Source: JACKBK01 sp963707275
GTDB lineage: Bacteria; Chloroflexota; Anaerolineae; JAAEKA01
Reading direction: 5' to 3'
Assembly (NCBI GenBank): GCA_963707275.1
Contig: CAVPPH010000013.1
Span: 434,001-498,000, forward strand
DNA length: 64,000 nucleotides
Shown: positions 1-8,133 of the stretch, in pieces
How positions within the stretch are numbered: position 1 is the stretch's first letter
Layout: every line of letters starts with the position of its first letter
The notes under the pieces: generated by a model
What the model was told of the DNA's origin: nothing
What the model saw: only the letters and a program-made list of their open reading frames with translations
The model's database searches: none
Made by a program: the position numbers and the translations under genes

Positions 1-213
1 ACGCGTGTCGTGGACATCGGCGTTGAACTGACCATGCGCTTCCTGTGCGAGGTGCGCCAGCCGCGTGTGTTGGAACATGTCATCTGGGAGAACGTGCTGG
101 TCGTATTCGCCGCCGAATCCGACATCGACTTCGCCTATCCGACCACACGATTCTACGACAACCGCTCCGAGGGCAAGCCCGGCGCGGGCGGACTTGCCGA
201 CAGTAACCAGTAA
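1..213 (+). CDS. C-terminal fragment of a probable MscS-family mechanosensitive channel
   Basis: The frame is open from the first base of the window to a TAA at 211-213, so the start lies outside. About 70 residues are visible. The segment ELTMRFLCEVRQ, followed by a short helix and then DIDFAYPTTRFYDN, resembles the cytoplasmic C-terminal domain of mechanosensitive channel proteins of the MscS type as I recall them from Chloroflexota. Such proteins release solutes from the inner membrane on osmotic downshift. No pore helix is in the window, so the assignment rests on the tail alone. It is followed, on the same strand, by an alcohol dehydrogenase gene after 99 bases. Confidence 0.55.
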   Translation, partial: TRVVDIGVELTMRFLCEVRQPRVLEHVIWENVLVVFAAESDIDFAYPTTRFYDNRSEGKPGAGGLADSNQ

Positions 214-312
214 CCGAAGGTTCGAGGACAGAGGTCCGAGGCCGGATGTCGGACACAGTTTCGCTCTACTCGCTACCTGCAACCTGCCATCTGCTATCAG
301 CCATCCGCTATC
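214..312. other. Intergenic, low-complexity GC(T/C)ATC-like tract
   Basis: The second half (about 268-312) is a short-period run built from units like CTGC and CTATC or CCATC, ending directly at the ATG of the dehydrogenase gene. I see no convincing -35/-10 pair and no Shine-Dalgarno sequence before the ATG, so the gene may be leaderless or read through from upstream. Confidence 0.4.
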
Positions 313-1344
313 ATGAAAGCCATCCAATTAATCGAGACCAACCGTCCGCTGGAACTGCGCGACGTTTCCCTGCCCGACGTTGGGCCGCTGGACGTGCTGG
401 TGCGCGTCAGGGCGGCCGGCATCTGCCACTCGGATGTCCATTACCGCGCCGGCGTCTCGCCTGTCACGCCCCTGCCGATGACGCTGGGGCACGAGGTTAG
501 CGGTGTGGTCGAGCGGGTGGGTGGTGCGGTGTCCGGCTGGCAGCCTGGCGACCGCGTCTGTCTGCACTACATGGCAACCTGCGGGCACTGCGCGTACTGC
601 AACCAGGGCGCTGAGCAGTTCTGCGTGCGCGGCCAGATGTTGGGCAAGCACCGCGCCGGTGGCTATGCCGAGTTCATCGTCGTCCCGGCGCGCAGCGTCT
701 TTCCCCTGCCCGACGCGATACCTTTCGACCAGGGTGCGGTGATGATGTGCTCTTCCGCCACCGCCTTTCATGCCCTGCGCAAGGGGCGCTTGCAGGCCGG
801 CGAGACGGTTGCGGTTTTCGGCGCGGGCGGGCTGGGGATGTCAGCCATCCAACTGGCGCGCTCGTTGGGCGCACTGCGGGTCTTTGCCGTCGATCTGGAT
901 AAAGGCCGGCTAACGCTGGCAGACCAACTGGGTGCCGAGCCGGTGGACGCTGGACGCGGCGATCCCGCGGCTGCAATCAGGCAAGCCACCGGCGGCCGCG
1001 GCGTCGATGTCGCGCTCGATCTGGTGGGGTTGCCGTCCACTATGCGCCCGGCCATTGCCAGCCTCGCGCCCTTCGGGCGGGTCGTGGCGGTCGGCCTGGG
1101 CAACCAGCCGGTGCCGATCTATCCCTACGCTGAAATCATCAACCGCGAGGCCGAGATCATCGGCTGCTCCGACCACCTCGCGTCGGAGATTCCGCTGTTG
1201 ACGGAGTTCGTTCGCTGCGGCGCGTTGAATCTGGCGCCAGTGGTGACTGAGACGGTCCCCCTGGATGCCGATGCCATTAACGCAGTCATGGATCACATGT
1301 CAACCTACGGGGCAGGTGGTGTGCGAAGCGTAATTGTGCCGTAG
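313..1344 (+). CDS. Zinc-dependent medium-chain alcohol dehydrogenase
   Basis: An intact 343-residue protein, a typical length for the MDR family, that oxidises alcohols (or reduces aldehydes) with NAD(P). Catalytic-zinc ligands are visible as Cys38 (GICHSD), His60-Glu61 (GHE) and Cys146. The structural-zinc loop is complete: Cys90, Cys93, Cys96 and Cys104. The dinucleotide-binding GAGGLG sits at 170-175 at the start of the Rossmann domain. The substrate cannot be told from the sequence. It is convergent with the patatin gene (76-bp gap) and shows no frameshift, in contrast to the array to its right. There is no obvious ribosome-binding site; the ATG was chosen because the family N-terminus (MKAxxL) begins there. 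Confidence 0.9.
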   Translation: MKAIQLIETNRPLELRDVSLPDVGPLDVLVRVRAAGICHSDVHYRAGVSPVTPLPMTLGHEVSGVVERVGGAVSGWQPGDRVCLHYMATCGHCAYCNQGAEQFCVRGQMLGKHRAGGYAEFIVVPARSVFPLPDAIPFDQGAVMMCSSATAFHALRKGRLQAGETVAVFGAGGLGMSAIQLARSLGALRVFAVDLDKGRLTLADQLGAEPVDAGRGDPAAAIRQATGGRGVDVALDLVGLPSTMRPAIASLAPFGRVVAVGLGNQPVPIYPYAEIINREAEIIGCSDHLASEIPLLTEFVRCGALNLAPVVTETVPLDADAINAVMDHMSTYGAGGVRSVIVP

Positions 1345-1420
1345 CCTTGCCGGTAGCCGTCCCGTGACCGGATTGTGTCAGGTGACTTTCACCGCCATCA
1401 ACCGCGATTCTCTCCCCCTC

Positions 1421-3628
1421 CTACATCCCTGTCTTTTCCTTCCATTTCCGCAATGGTTCGATGGCGGCGTCATAGCCGATCTCGCTCAGCGGTTTCCACT
1501 TGTCAAATTCCGAAGACGCGAACCCTTTTACGTTGGGAAGGATCAATAGATCGACCGCGCCCTGCTGGTCTTTGGTCAGGCGCTGTCCATTGATGTCCAT
1601 GGAACGCAACAGAGTTGCCAGCAGCGATGGTGCTCGCAGCCGCTTGCGGAATGGATTGAGCCAATTCAGCAGGATTGTCCAGCCGGACAGGCTGGCGTCA
1701 TAGTCATATTGGCGTTTGAATTCCCGGTACGGCATGACCAGTCCGCCGATAACGTGCTGTGTTTCGCAGCGCTCGGCCATGATATCAACCGGGAAGTTGT
1801 TCATTACCGCGCCGTCCACCAGGACGTTGTCATCCTCGGCCATTGGCAGGAACACACCAGGAATTGCAGCCGATGCCCTGGCAGCGCGCCACAGAGAGCC
1901 GCGCTCGTGTATCATCGGCTCCGCGCTGGTGAGATTGGTGGACACGCAGAAATATGGTATCCACAGGTCCTCGATCAGCAGGTCGCCACAGCCGCGCTGG
2001 CAGATGCGGGTCATGTGGTCGGAGGCGGTCAGGGCGGCCAGCGGCAACGTGACGTCGAAGACACCCAGCTTGCCACTGAATGCTGCCAGATCTTCAAACT
2101 CCCCGTACGGCATCTCTTGGGCGATCCCAGCGCCGATAATTGCGCCCATGCTCGTTCCGCCAACGTAGTCGATGGGAATGCCTGTCTCCAGCATCGCCCG
2201 GTAGACGCCCATGTACGCAAAGCCGTAGGCTGAACCGCCGCTGAGCACCAGCGCGATGGCGTTGCCCGTCAGCCGGCGAGCCAGGCGCTCCATGTGCCCC
2301 GTCGTTCCCTGGCGCACGTGGTAATGCGCGTCGATCTGGCGGACACCGAGCCAGCCAGCCGTTCCCCTTGGCCGGTCGGTCGCGGGCGGGTGCCAGAAGA
2401 CCCGTTCGGTGCGAACCGGCATCTCGCGTTCATCGAGCACTTGCTCTGCCGCGCCGGCCTCCGGGGCAGCGCGCGGATCGGTTACAATCAGCACGCGATC
2501 CGCTTGACCGATGCACCGCCGGGTCCACTGAGATGGTTCATGGTCGGCCACATAGAGGATGTACTGGTGGTCGCTCTCAAATTCTTCCATCCACGCAGTC
2601 ACCGCGGCATAGGTCGCGTCGTCGAGCGACGTGTTGGCCGCACCGGGGCGGTTGATCGCAGTGTCGAAACTGGCAGCGTCCAGCGCGGCGGCCGTTCCGA
2701 AGCGCGCCAATGCGCCGGCCAGCTCTTGAGCGAACTGCCACGTGTCGACATTCGGGCTGGATGGCACTAGCGCCACATTACGTGTCGCGGACTTCTGAGC
2801 CTGTTTGTGCCCCAACTGCTGCTGCAATCGCGTCACGATGACGCCTGCCAGCCTGCGCATCAGATCAGGATGCTGACGCGCCAGATGGTCAAACATAGCG
2901 TTGCTGATTCTGGCAACGTTGGTGGCGCGCGCGGCATAGACCGTTGCCGAGCGTGGTTCGTTGGTCAGCAGCGCGAAACCACCGACCGGTTGGCCCGGAC
3001 CGATTTCGTCGACAACCCGCGACTCCCCTGTCGATTCGAGCACCGCAACGATCAGCCGCCCATTGATCACAACGACCATGCCGTCGGAGGTATCGCCCTG
3101 TCGAAAGAGGACTTCGCCGGCGGCAAGATGCTGCCAGTCCACCTGTTCCTGCAGCGCCTTCAGCGACGCGGCATCCAGATCGCCAAAAAGTGCCGTCAGC
3201 GACTTGGCCAACTGCACGCGCTGCCAGCGCGGCACGCTGTCCGCCACCAGTTGATGCTGTTGCTCGCTGCCCAGCCCCTCCAGCGCAGAGCCGCTGAGAC
3301 GTGCAAGCTGGCTGTCCACCAGCGCATACACGGTCGCCGACCGCCTGGCGCCGCTGAGGATGGCCATCTCCCCAACCACGGCTCCCGGCGCCAGTTCGTC
3401 GATCACGGTTTCAGTGCCGTCGTTGTGCCTGAGGCGCACGCCCACCGCTCCGGCCAGCAGGACATACATATGGTCGCCGGCGTCGCCCTGCCGAAACAGA
3501 ACTTCGTCCGCGGCCAAGTCTACAAAGTCCAGAACCGCGTCTGGTTGGCGTTCGGACAGGCTGGCAAGCAACTCGCTGAAAATCCCGAGGGTGAAAGGGC
3601 TGCCAACTGGTTTGGGCGATTGATCCAT
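1421..3628 (-). CDS. Patatin-like phospholipase with two cyclic-nucleotide-binding domains (NTE-like)
   Basis: An intact 735-residue protein. Residues about 15-130 and 145-270 are two tandem cNMP-binding domains, recognisable by RQGDxxDxMYVLLAG and GEMAILSGARRSATVYA in the first and FRQGDTSDGMVVV and NEPRSATVYA in the second. A linker of roughly 160 residues leads to a patatin domain: oxyanion loop SGGSAYGFAYMG near 457-468, nucleophile elbow GTSMG with the serine near 491, and catalytic Asp in VDGAVMNNFP near 606. The layout matches neuropathy-target-esterase-like lysophospholipases, so lipid hydrolysis gated by a cyclic nucleotide is a fair inference. Start: AAAGGAAG lies about 8 bases before the ATG. 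No transmembrane segment is evident. It is codirectional with the giant array but separated from it by a terminator, so it is probably a separate unit. Confidence 0.9.
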   Translation of the reverse strand: MDQSPKPVGSPFTLGIFSELLASLSERQPDAVLDFVDLAADEVLFRQGDAGDHMYVLLAGAVGVRLRHNDGTETVIDELAPGAVVGEMAILSGARRSATVYALVDSQLARLSGSALEGLGSEQQHQLVADSVPRWQRVQLAKSLTALFGDLDAASLKALQEQVDWQHLAAGEVLFRQGDTSDGMVVVINGRLIVAVLESTGESRVVDEIGPGQPVGGFALLTNEPRSATVYAARATNVARISNAMFDHLARQHPDLMRRLAGVIVTRLQQQLGHKQAQKSATRNVALVPSSPNVDTWQFAQELAGALARFGTAAALDAASFDTAINRPGAANTSLDDATYAAVTAWMEEFESDHQYILYVADHEPSQWTRRCIGQADRVLIVTDPRAAPEAGAAEQVLDEREMPVRTERVFWHPPATDRPRGTAGWLGVRQIDAHYHVRQGTTGHMERLARRLTGNAIALVLSGGSAYGFAYMGVYRAMLETGIPIDYVGGTSMGAIIGAGIAQEMPYGEFEDLAAFSGKLGVFDVTLPLAALTASDHMTRICQRGCGDLLIEDLWIPYFCVSTNLTSAEPMIHERGSLWRAARASAAIPGVFLPMAEDDNVLVDGAVMNNFPVDIMAERCETQHVIGGLVMPYREFKRQYDYDASLSGWTILLNWLNPFRKRLRAPSLLATLLRSMDINGQRLTKDQQGAVDLLILPNVKGFASSEFDKWKPLSEIGYDAAIEPLRKWKEKTGM

Positions 3629-3699
3629 GGGTTTGCTTCCTTTGCCGTGCAGGTTTTGGGACCAGTGGTTCTATTGTGACATCTCTCCTTCGCAACCAC

Positions 3700-3741
3700 A
3701 AAAACTAAAGAGGCACCCGTACGCGATCGTGCGGGTGCCTC
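3700..3741 (-). terminator. Rho-independent terminator after giant gene A
   Basis: On the minus strand a perfect 10-bp stem, GAGGCACCCG pairing with CGGGTGCCTC around a 12-base loop, is followed by a T-rich run (TTTAGTTTTTG). It lies 27 bases after the stop codon of giant gene A and before the patatin gene, so it should insulate the patatin gene from array transcription. Confidence 0.8.
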
Positions 3742-3767
3742 TCGATTTCTGATTCTCGAACTGGTCG

Positions 3768-6700
3768 CTACTGTTGAGTTATCGGCGCCATCGGTAGCCA
3801 GATCCGGCTGGCGGCGCTCCCGGCCCGCACCTTCTGCGCCGGCGATTCGACGTTGCCTGCCCAGTCCGTTGACCGTGCCTGGATGACGACGGGACCTGTC
3901 TGCACCGGCAGCGAGACCGTCAGCGCCCAGAGAACCGCGTTCTCAGGAACACCCGGCTGCCGGCCAGCAGTATTGACCAGAGCGCGTGCCTCGTCACCGA
4001 TGGCCGCCGCCTGCCACGCGCCGCCGCTCACGCTGACCTGAACTTCATCGATACCCCAGCCGTCCTGAGCGATGCCCCAGACCAGCGTCGATCCCGGCCC
4101 CAGCAGGTCACCTTCTTCCGGCGCGGCGATGATGGTGCGCGGCGGCAGCGAGTCGACGATGACAGTATGCCAGTCGGTGGGCTCACCCACGTTGCCGGCG
4201 GCATCGATGGCCCAGGCGCGCACCTGGAACTCCTCGCCTTCGACATCTGGCAGCCTCTGGACGATGTGCCACATACGGTACCCCACCGGGTTGACCGGGA
4301 ACGGCCTGTTGACCGTGAGTGTTGGCCCGTCTTCGTTGATCTGCAGCTCCACAGACTGGATATCCCCGCCGAACGGCTCCGGATCGTGCGCAACCCCGTT
4401 GACGAGGACGGTCGTTCCTCCCAACACCGGCGGCGGGGAGAACTCAACGATCGGCGCCACGTTGTCGATCAGCAGCTCGGCCGGCTGAATCGCGCTCTCG
4501 TTGCCGAAGGCATCGATGGCTTGCACCGCGACGCTCAGCGTGCCTGATGGCGGTACATCGACCTGGAAGCTCCAGGCGCGCGTGCCGTCGGCAGCCTGCC
4601 AGCCGGCCTGTCCGGCCAGGCGCCAGCGCACCTGATCCACGCCGATGCCCGCGTCGCGGGCCGAGCCGCGGATCGTCTGCGCGCCTGAGCGGATCGTGTC
4701 TCCACCGCCGATGGTGACGCTGGGCGGCTCCGAATCGACCGCAGTCGTGTAGGCGGCGCGCTGCGAGCTGCCGTCCGTCAGGTTGATTGTCGCGGTCGCT
4801 GTCGTTTTGTTCAGCCCGCTCAGGTCCTGTCCAAGTTGCGCCCGGACCTCCACGGTCTGAGTTTGGCCGGCAGCGACTGCCGGCAGCTCGACTACCCAAG
4901 GCGTGCCGCCGGGCGGGCAGTTCTGGCAGACGGCGCCAAAGACCTCCTGGAATCCCATCCCCTCGCCCGCTTGCAGCGTCATCATTGCGCCGGACAGCGG
5001 CATGTTGTCCTGGTTGCTGACCTGGATCAGGTAGCCCAGCTCTGAGCCGGGACCTACCAGGCTGGGGCTTCCCAGGAGCGTCCCTATGCCCAGCGTCACG
5101 TGGTGAGCTACCGGCTGGCCGGCGTTTGGCGGCAGTGCAGTTGCCAGGTCGTTCCAGGCGTATGCCGCCGTCGCCGCGGCCGTCAGGCTGTTGCTGGTCG
5201 GGAACGCGCTCCACATCTCGCCCTGGTTGTCGACTGCTACGGCCAGCATGTGCACCGGTCCTGACCCGACCAACGCGCGCGGCAGGCGTATCTCCGTACC
5301 CGCGCTGTTCGAGTGCGCGTAGGCCAGACCACCGGTCGGGTCGGGCTGCCAGCCGCTGCCGTCCACATACTGCCAGAGGGCGCCGGCGTTCGGGCCGCTG
5401 ACCGTCACGGCATTGTCCGCAGCCATCGGCAACGGAGCGATTCCCAGGTTGACGCTGTTCGCAGTCAGGACATCGGTCGTCCCGCCGTCCCGCACGTCCA
5501 GGTAGACCGCCAGCGTCCCGTCCAGCGCCCACAGCGCGCCCTGCCAGGCGGTGTAGAAGTAGCTGTCGTCCCAGATGGCGTACAACTCCTGCGGCTGGCC
5601 GGCGGGCCGCAGGTCATCGTCCAGCCGTTCCGTAGCAGTGACCCACTCACCGTGCTGGACATCGATCAGGCCATCGACGACGATCGACTGCTGCGGCAGG
5701 CTCGCGCGCGTTGCTCCGGCCACCGTCCACGGCCCGAAGTGGCGCAGCCAGGTGTTGCCGGCCGAGTCCTTCGTCATCAGGTGCGCGTACCACGTGCCCG
5801 TGCCGCCGAGGCTGGCGCTGTAGCTGCTGCCGCTGGCGACCTGGCTGGGCACGGTGTTCGAGACCTGATCCACCGCGGCCAGCACGCTGGCATTGCCGCT
5901 GCCGTCGGTCAAATCGGACCAGGTTATCTGCAAGGTGGTTGTACCGTCCACATAGCTTCCCTCGGCCGGGCTGAAGGTGACCGGCGACAGGCCGCCGGGC
6001 GGCTGGTTGTCCACAGGCGGCGCCAGCGATGCAACGGTGACGTTACCGGCGCGGTCGGTGGCTCTTGCCCGCATCGGGAAGGCCGCGTAATCCTGTTCGG
6101 CCGGTGGCTGCCAGACGTAGGACCACGTGCCGTCGCTGACCAGCGCGGCCGGCTGCCAACTGTGTCCGCCGTTGAGGCTGACATCGACGCCGGCCAACCC
6201 GCTTCCGTGAGCTGAGCCCGTCGAAGGGTCGCTGGCCTCGCCGGTGAAGGTCGTGTTGTGATTGATGACGCCGCTCACCGGGTCGATGCTCAGTTCAGGC
6301 GCGATTGTATCCAGGGTCAGCGTCGTGTTTGCGTCGTTGCTGCCACCTGATCCGCCCGGCCGGCTGGCGCGCAGGGTGATCGTGTGGTCGCCGTCGTCCG
6401 ACAGGGTGACCGTCTTGGTCCAGCTTGTTCGCAGCGCCGAGGGATCGGCCAGCGTTGCATCGCCCTGCGACATTCCATCTACCAGTACCTCCACCTGCCC
6501 GCTGCCGGCCGTGCCCAGGAAATGGACGTATCCCTCCAGCGGCACGCTCGTGGATGCCACCGCGCTGCCCGGCGCAGGATCGGTCAGCGTCGCCTGGTTG
6601 GCGACAGTGATGACCAGCACCGACCGTTGCGGCGACTGCGCTGTGTTGCCCACCGCGTCGGCCGCCTGAACCTGCACGCTGTGCAGCCCGTTGGCCAGCG

Positions 6701-6989
6701 GCACGGCTGCGCTGTACAGACCACCGAGCGTAGCCGTCGCTGTCACCGCCTGGCTGTCCACCAGGAACGTGACCTGCGGCGCGTCCAGCGTGCTTGTCAC
6801 AGCGGCCAGCAGGTGCAGCGCAGCCGCGGTAACGGTGATGTGGCCCGCGGGCTGGATCAGTGCCACCTCTGGCGCCTGGTTGACCACCGTAACGTCCTGG
6901 CGATACCAGTTCGCGCGGGTCGTCGGAGCGGTTGCCGGCCTCGTCCACCGGCCGCGTGTAGACGCGGTACAGGCCGCTGCCCTCGCCAA
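3768..6989 (-). CDS. Giant protein A, piece 4: Ig-like domains, CBM9-like sandwich, C-terminus
   Basis: True frame from about 6,915 (WYRQDVTVVNQAPEVALIQP) to the stop at 3,768. It has several Ig-like beta-sandwich repeats, each with a DxAGN-type turn (DAVGNTAQSP, DRAGNVTVAS, DAAGNVGEPTDW). Near 5,700-5,100 a CBM9- or DOMON-like sandwich is marked by ELYAIWDDSYFYTAWQG and by a conserved start VDGLIDVQHGEW. The chain ends SRIWLPMAPITQQ with no LPXTG or hydrophobic anchor, so retention at the surface must come from the N-terminal and central membrane helices. Confidence 0.8.
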   Translation of the reverse strand: MARAAACTASTRGRWTRPATAPTTRANWYRQDVTVVNQAPEVALIQPAGHITVTAAALHLLAAVTSTLDAPQVTFLVDSQAVTATATLGGLYSAAVPLANGLHSVQVQAADAVGNTAQSPQRSVLVITVANQATLTDPAPGSAVASTSVPLEGYVHFLGTAGSGQVEVLVDGMSQGDATLADPSALRTSWTKTVTLSDDGDHTITLRASRPGGSGGSNDANTTLTLDTIAPELSIDPVSGVINHNTTFTGEASDPSTGSAHGSGLAGVDVSLNGGHSWQPAALVSDGTWSYVWQPPAEQDYAAFPMRARATDRAGNVTVASLAPPVDNQPPGGLSPVTFSPAEGSYVDGTTTLQITWSDLTDGSGNASVLAAVDQVSNTVPSQVASGSSYSASLGGTGTWYAHLMTKDSAGNTWLRHFGPWTVAGATRASLPQQSIVVDGLIDVQHGEWVTATERLDDDLRPAGQPQELYAIWDDSYFYTAWQGALWALDGTLAVYLDVRDGGTTDVLTANSVNLGIAPLPMAADNAVTVSGPNAGALWQYVDGSGWQPDPTGGLAYAHSNSAGTEIRLPRALVGSGPVHMLAVAVDNQGEMWSAFPTSNSLTAAATAAYAWNDLATALPPNAGQPVAHHVTLGIGTLLGSPSLVGPGSELGYLIQVSNQDNMPLSGAMMTLQAGEGMGFQEVFGAVCQNCPPGGTPWVVELPAVAAGQTQTVEVRAQLGQDLSGLNKTTATATINLTDGSSQRAAYTTAVDSEPPSVTIGGGDTIRSGAQTIRGSARDAGIGVDQVRWRLAGQAGWQAADGTRAWSFQVDVPPSGTLSVAVQAIDAFGNESAIQPAELLIDNVAPIVEFSPPPVLGGTTVLVNGVAHDPEPFGGDIQSVELQINEDGPTLTVNRPFPVNPVGYRMWHIVQRLPDVEGEEFQVRAWAIDAAGNVGEPTDWHTVIVDSLPPRTIIAAPEEGDLLGPGSTLVWGIAQDGWGIDEVQVSVSGGAWQAAAIGDEARALVNTAGRQPGVPENAVLWALTVSLPVQTGPVVIQARSTDWAGNVESPAQKVRAGSAASRIWLPMAPITQQ
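6208..6229. repeat. Dispersed palindromic repeat, degenerate copy in gene A
   Basis: GAGCTGAGCCCGTCGAAGG is a variant of the widespread GAGCCTGTCGAAGG element. It is read in frame by gene A and encodes PSTGSAHG within an Ig-like domain. Confidence 0.5.
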
Positions 6990-8133
6990 ACGGTATGTCC
7001 GCGCTCCAGTACGAACCGGTGTCGCCCGGCGTCGCCAGCGTGGGCGTGATCCAGGTGCTGGGCGGGGTCTGGTTGCCCGGCAGGCTGGGGTCGGTGACGT
7101 AGCTGACGCCGACCGCCACCGCTGCCATGCCCGAGTTGCCCAGCGCGCAGGAGTTGCCCTCCTTACCCAGCAGCAGTGTCACCGGCAGTGCCAGCAGCTC
7201 GTCATACCCCATGTCCGCGTTGTCGCCGCCGCCCGCAGGCACGTCGCCGGCCAGCGCGCCCGGCACCGCGTCCAGCGCCGGCGAGTCCGTCGTGAGGTGG
7301 TAGTTGCCATCGCCGGGGTCGGAGCTGGCAAAGGCCGGGTTCTGGTCGGTGATGTCGTGTGCACCCGGCGACACCGAGCCGGTGTAGTTCTGGCAGGTCG
7401 TACACCAGCCGGGGTCGGTGTTGTAGAGCAGGTTGTAGTCAGTGAAGATCTGCCCGCCTCCGCTGTTGTCCAGCCCGGCGTCGTTGAAGGCGACGATGTT
7501 GTAACGCACATCGGCCCAACTGGTCGGGTCGGCTACGAAGACGCCGCTGCCGTAATTGACGACAACCGTGTTGAACTGGACCGAACCGGTGGCGCCGCCG
7601 GCGAACAGCACGCCCGCGTTGCCGTTGCCCGCCAGCCCCGGATCGTCGGGCGAGATGCCGCCGATGATGTTGCGGGTGATTGTGATCTGGTTGGACGAAC
7701 CGGTGACCGCGATGCCGGCGTCGCCGGGGTCTTCGCCGCCGTTGGTGATGGTGAAGCCGCGGACCTCGACGTTGGTGACGTCCTCCAGCGCCAGCGGGGA
7801 GCCGCTGTCGTCGCCGTCGATCACGGTCGTGTCCGCGCCCTCGCCCACCAGACGCACGCCGCTCGGAAGCTGCACGTGCTCGTGATAGACCGCCGGCTCG
7901 GCCCGGCTGCCGCCGGCCACGCCCACCGTCCAGAGGCCGGCGATACCGGGCACGTTGTCCACCGCGTCCTGGATCGCGTCGAAGGCCGTCACCTGCCACT
8001 GCCAGGCCGTCGTTGAGACACTGCTCGCAGTAATCTTTGCTGGCGTAGACCGACGCCTCGGCGGCCTGGGCGTAGCCAAGGTCGATGCGCTCGCCGCTGC
8101 CGGGCGGCGCCGGGTCGCTGGGATCACCGGCAT
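6295..8133 (-). CDS. Giant protein A, piece 3: third beta-helix module and Ig-like domain
   Basis: The in-frame part runs from about 8,000 (WQVTAFDAIQDAVDNVPG) to about 6,915. It holds the parallel beta-helix rungs of the third module (GVRLVGEGADTTVIDGDDSG, TNVEVRGFTITNGGEDPGD) and the start of an Ig-like domain (DGDGLYRVY-type motif GSGLYRVYTRPVDEAGN). Residues beyond about 6,915 are out of frame. The upstream break is one extra base relative to copies B and C, which read smoothly through this site. Confidence 0.75.
   Translation of the reverse strand: MPVIPATRRRPAAASASTLATPRPPRRRSTPAKITASSVSTTAWQWQVTAFDAIQDAVDNVPGIAGLWTVGVAGGSRAEPAVYHEHVQLPSGVRLVGEGADTTVIDGDDSGSPLALEDVTNVEVRGFTITNGGEDPGDAGIAVTGSSNQITITRNIIGGISPDDPGLAGNGNAGVLFAGGATGSVQFNTVVVNYGSGVFVADPTSWADVRYNIVAFNDAGLDNSGGGQIFTDYNLLYNTDPGWCTTCQNYTGSVSPGAHDITDQNPAFASSDPGDGNYHLTTDSPALDAVPGALAGDVPAGGGDNADMGYDELLALPVTLLLGKEGNSCALGNSGMAAVAVGVSYVTDPSLPGNQTPPSTWITPTLATPGDTGSYWSADIPFGEGSGLYRVYTRPVDEAGNRSDDPRELVSPGRYGGQPGARGGTDPARGPHHRYRGCAAPAGRCDKHAGRAAGHVPGGQPGGDSDGYARWSVQRSRAAGQRAAQRAGSGGRRGGQHSAVAATVGAGHHCRQPGDADRSCAGQRGGIHERAAGGIRPFPGHGRQRAGGGTGRWNVAGRCNAGRSLGAANKLDQDGHPVGRRRPHDHPARQPAGRIRWQQRRKHDADPGYNRA

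Noticed and set aside
1345..1420. Terminator between the dehydrogenase and patatin genes
   Set aside because: Only a 5-bp stem (GGTGA with TCACC) is present and there is no T-run; too weak to call.
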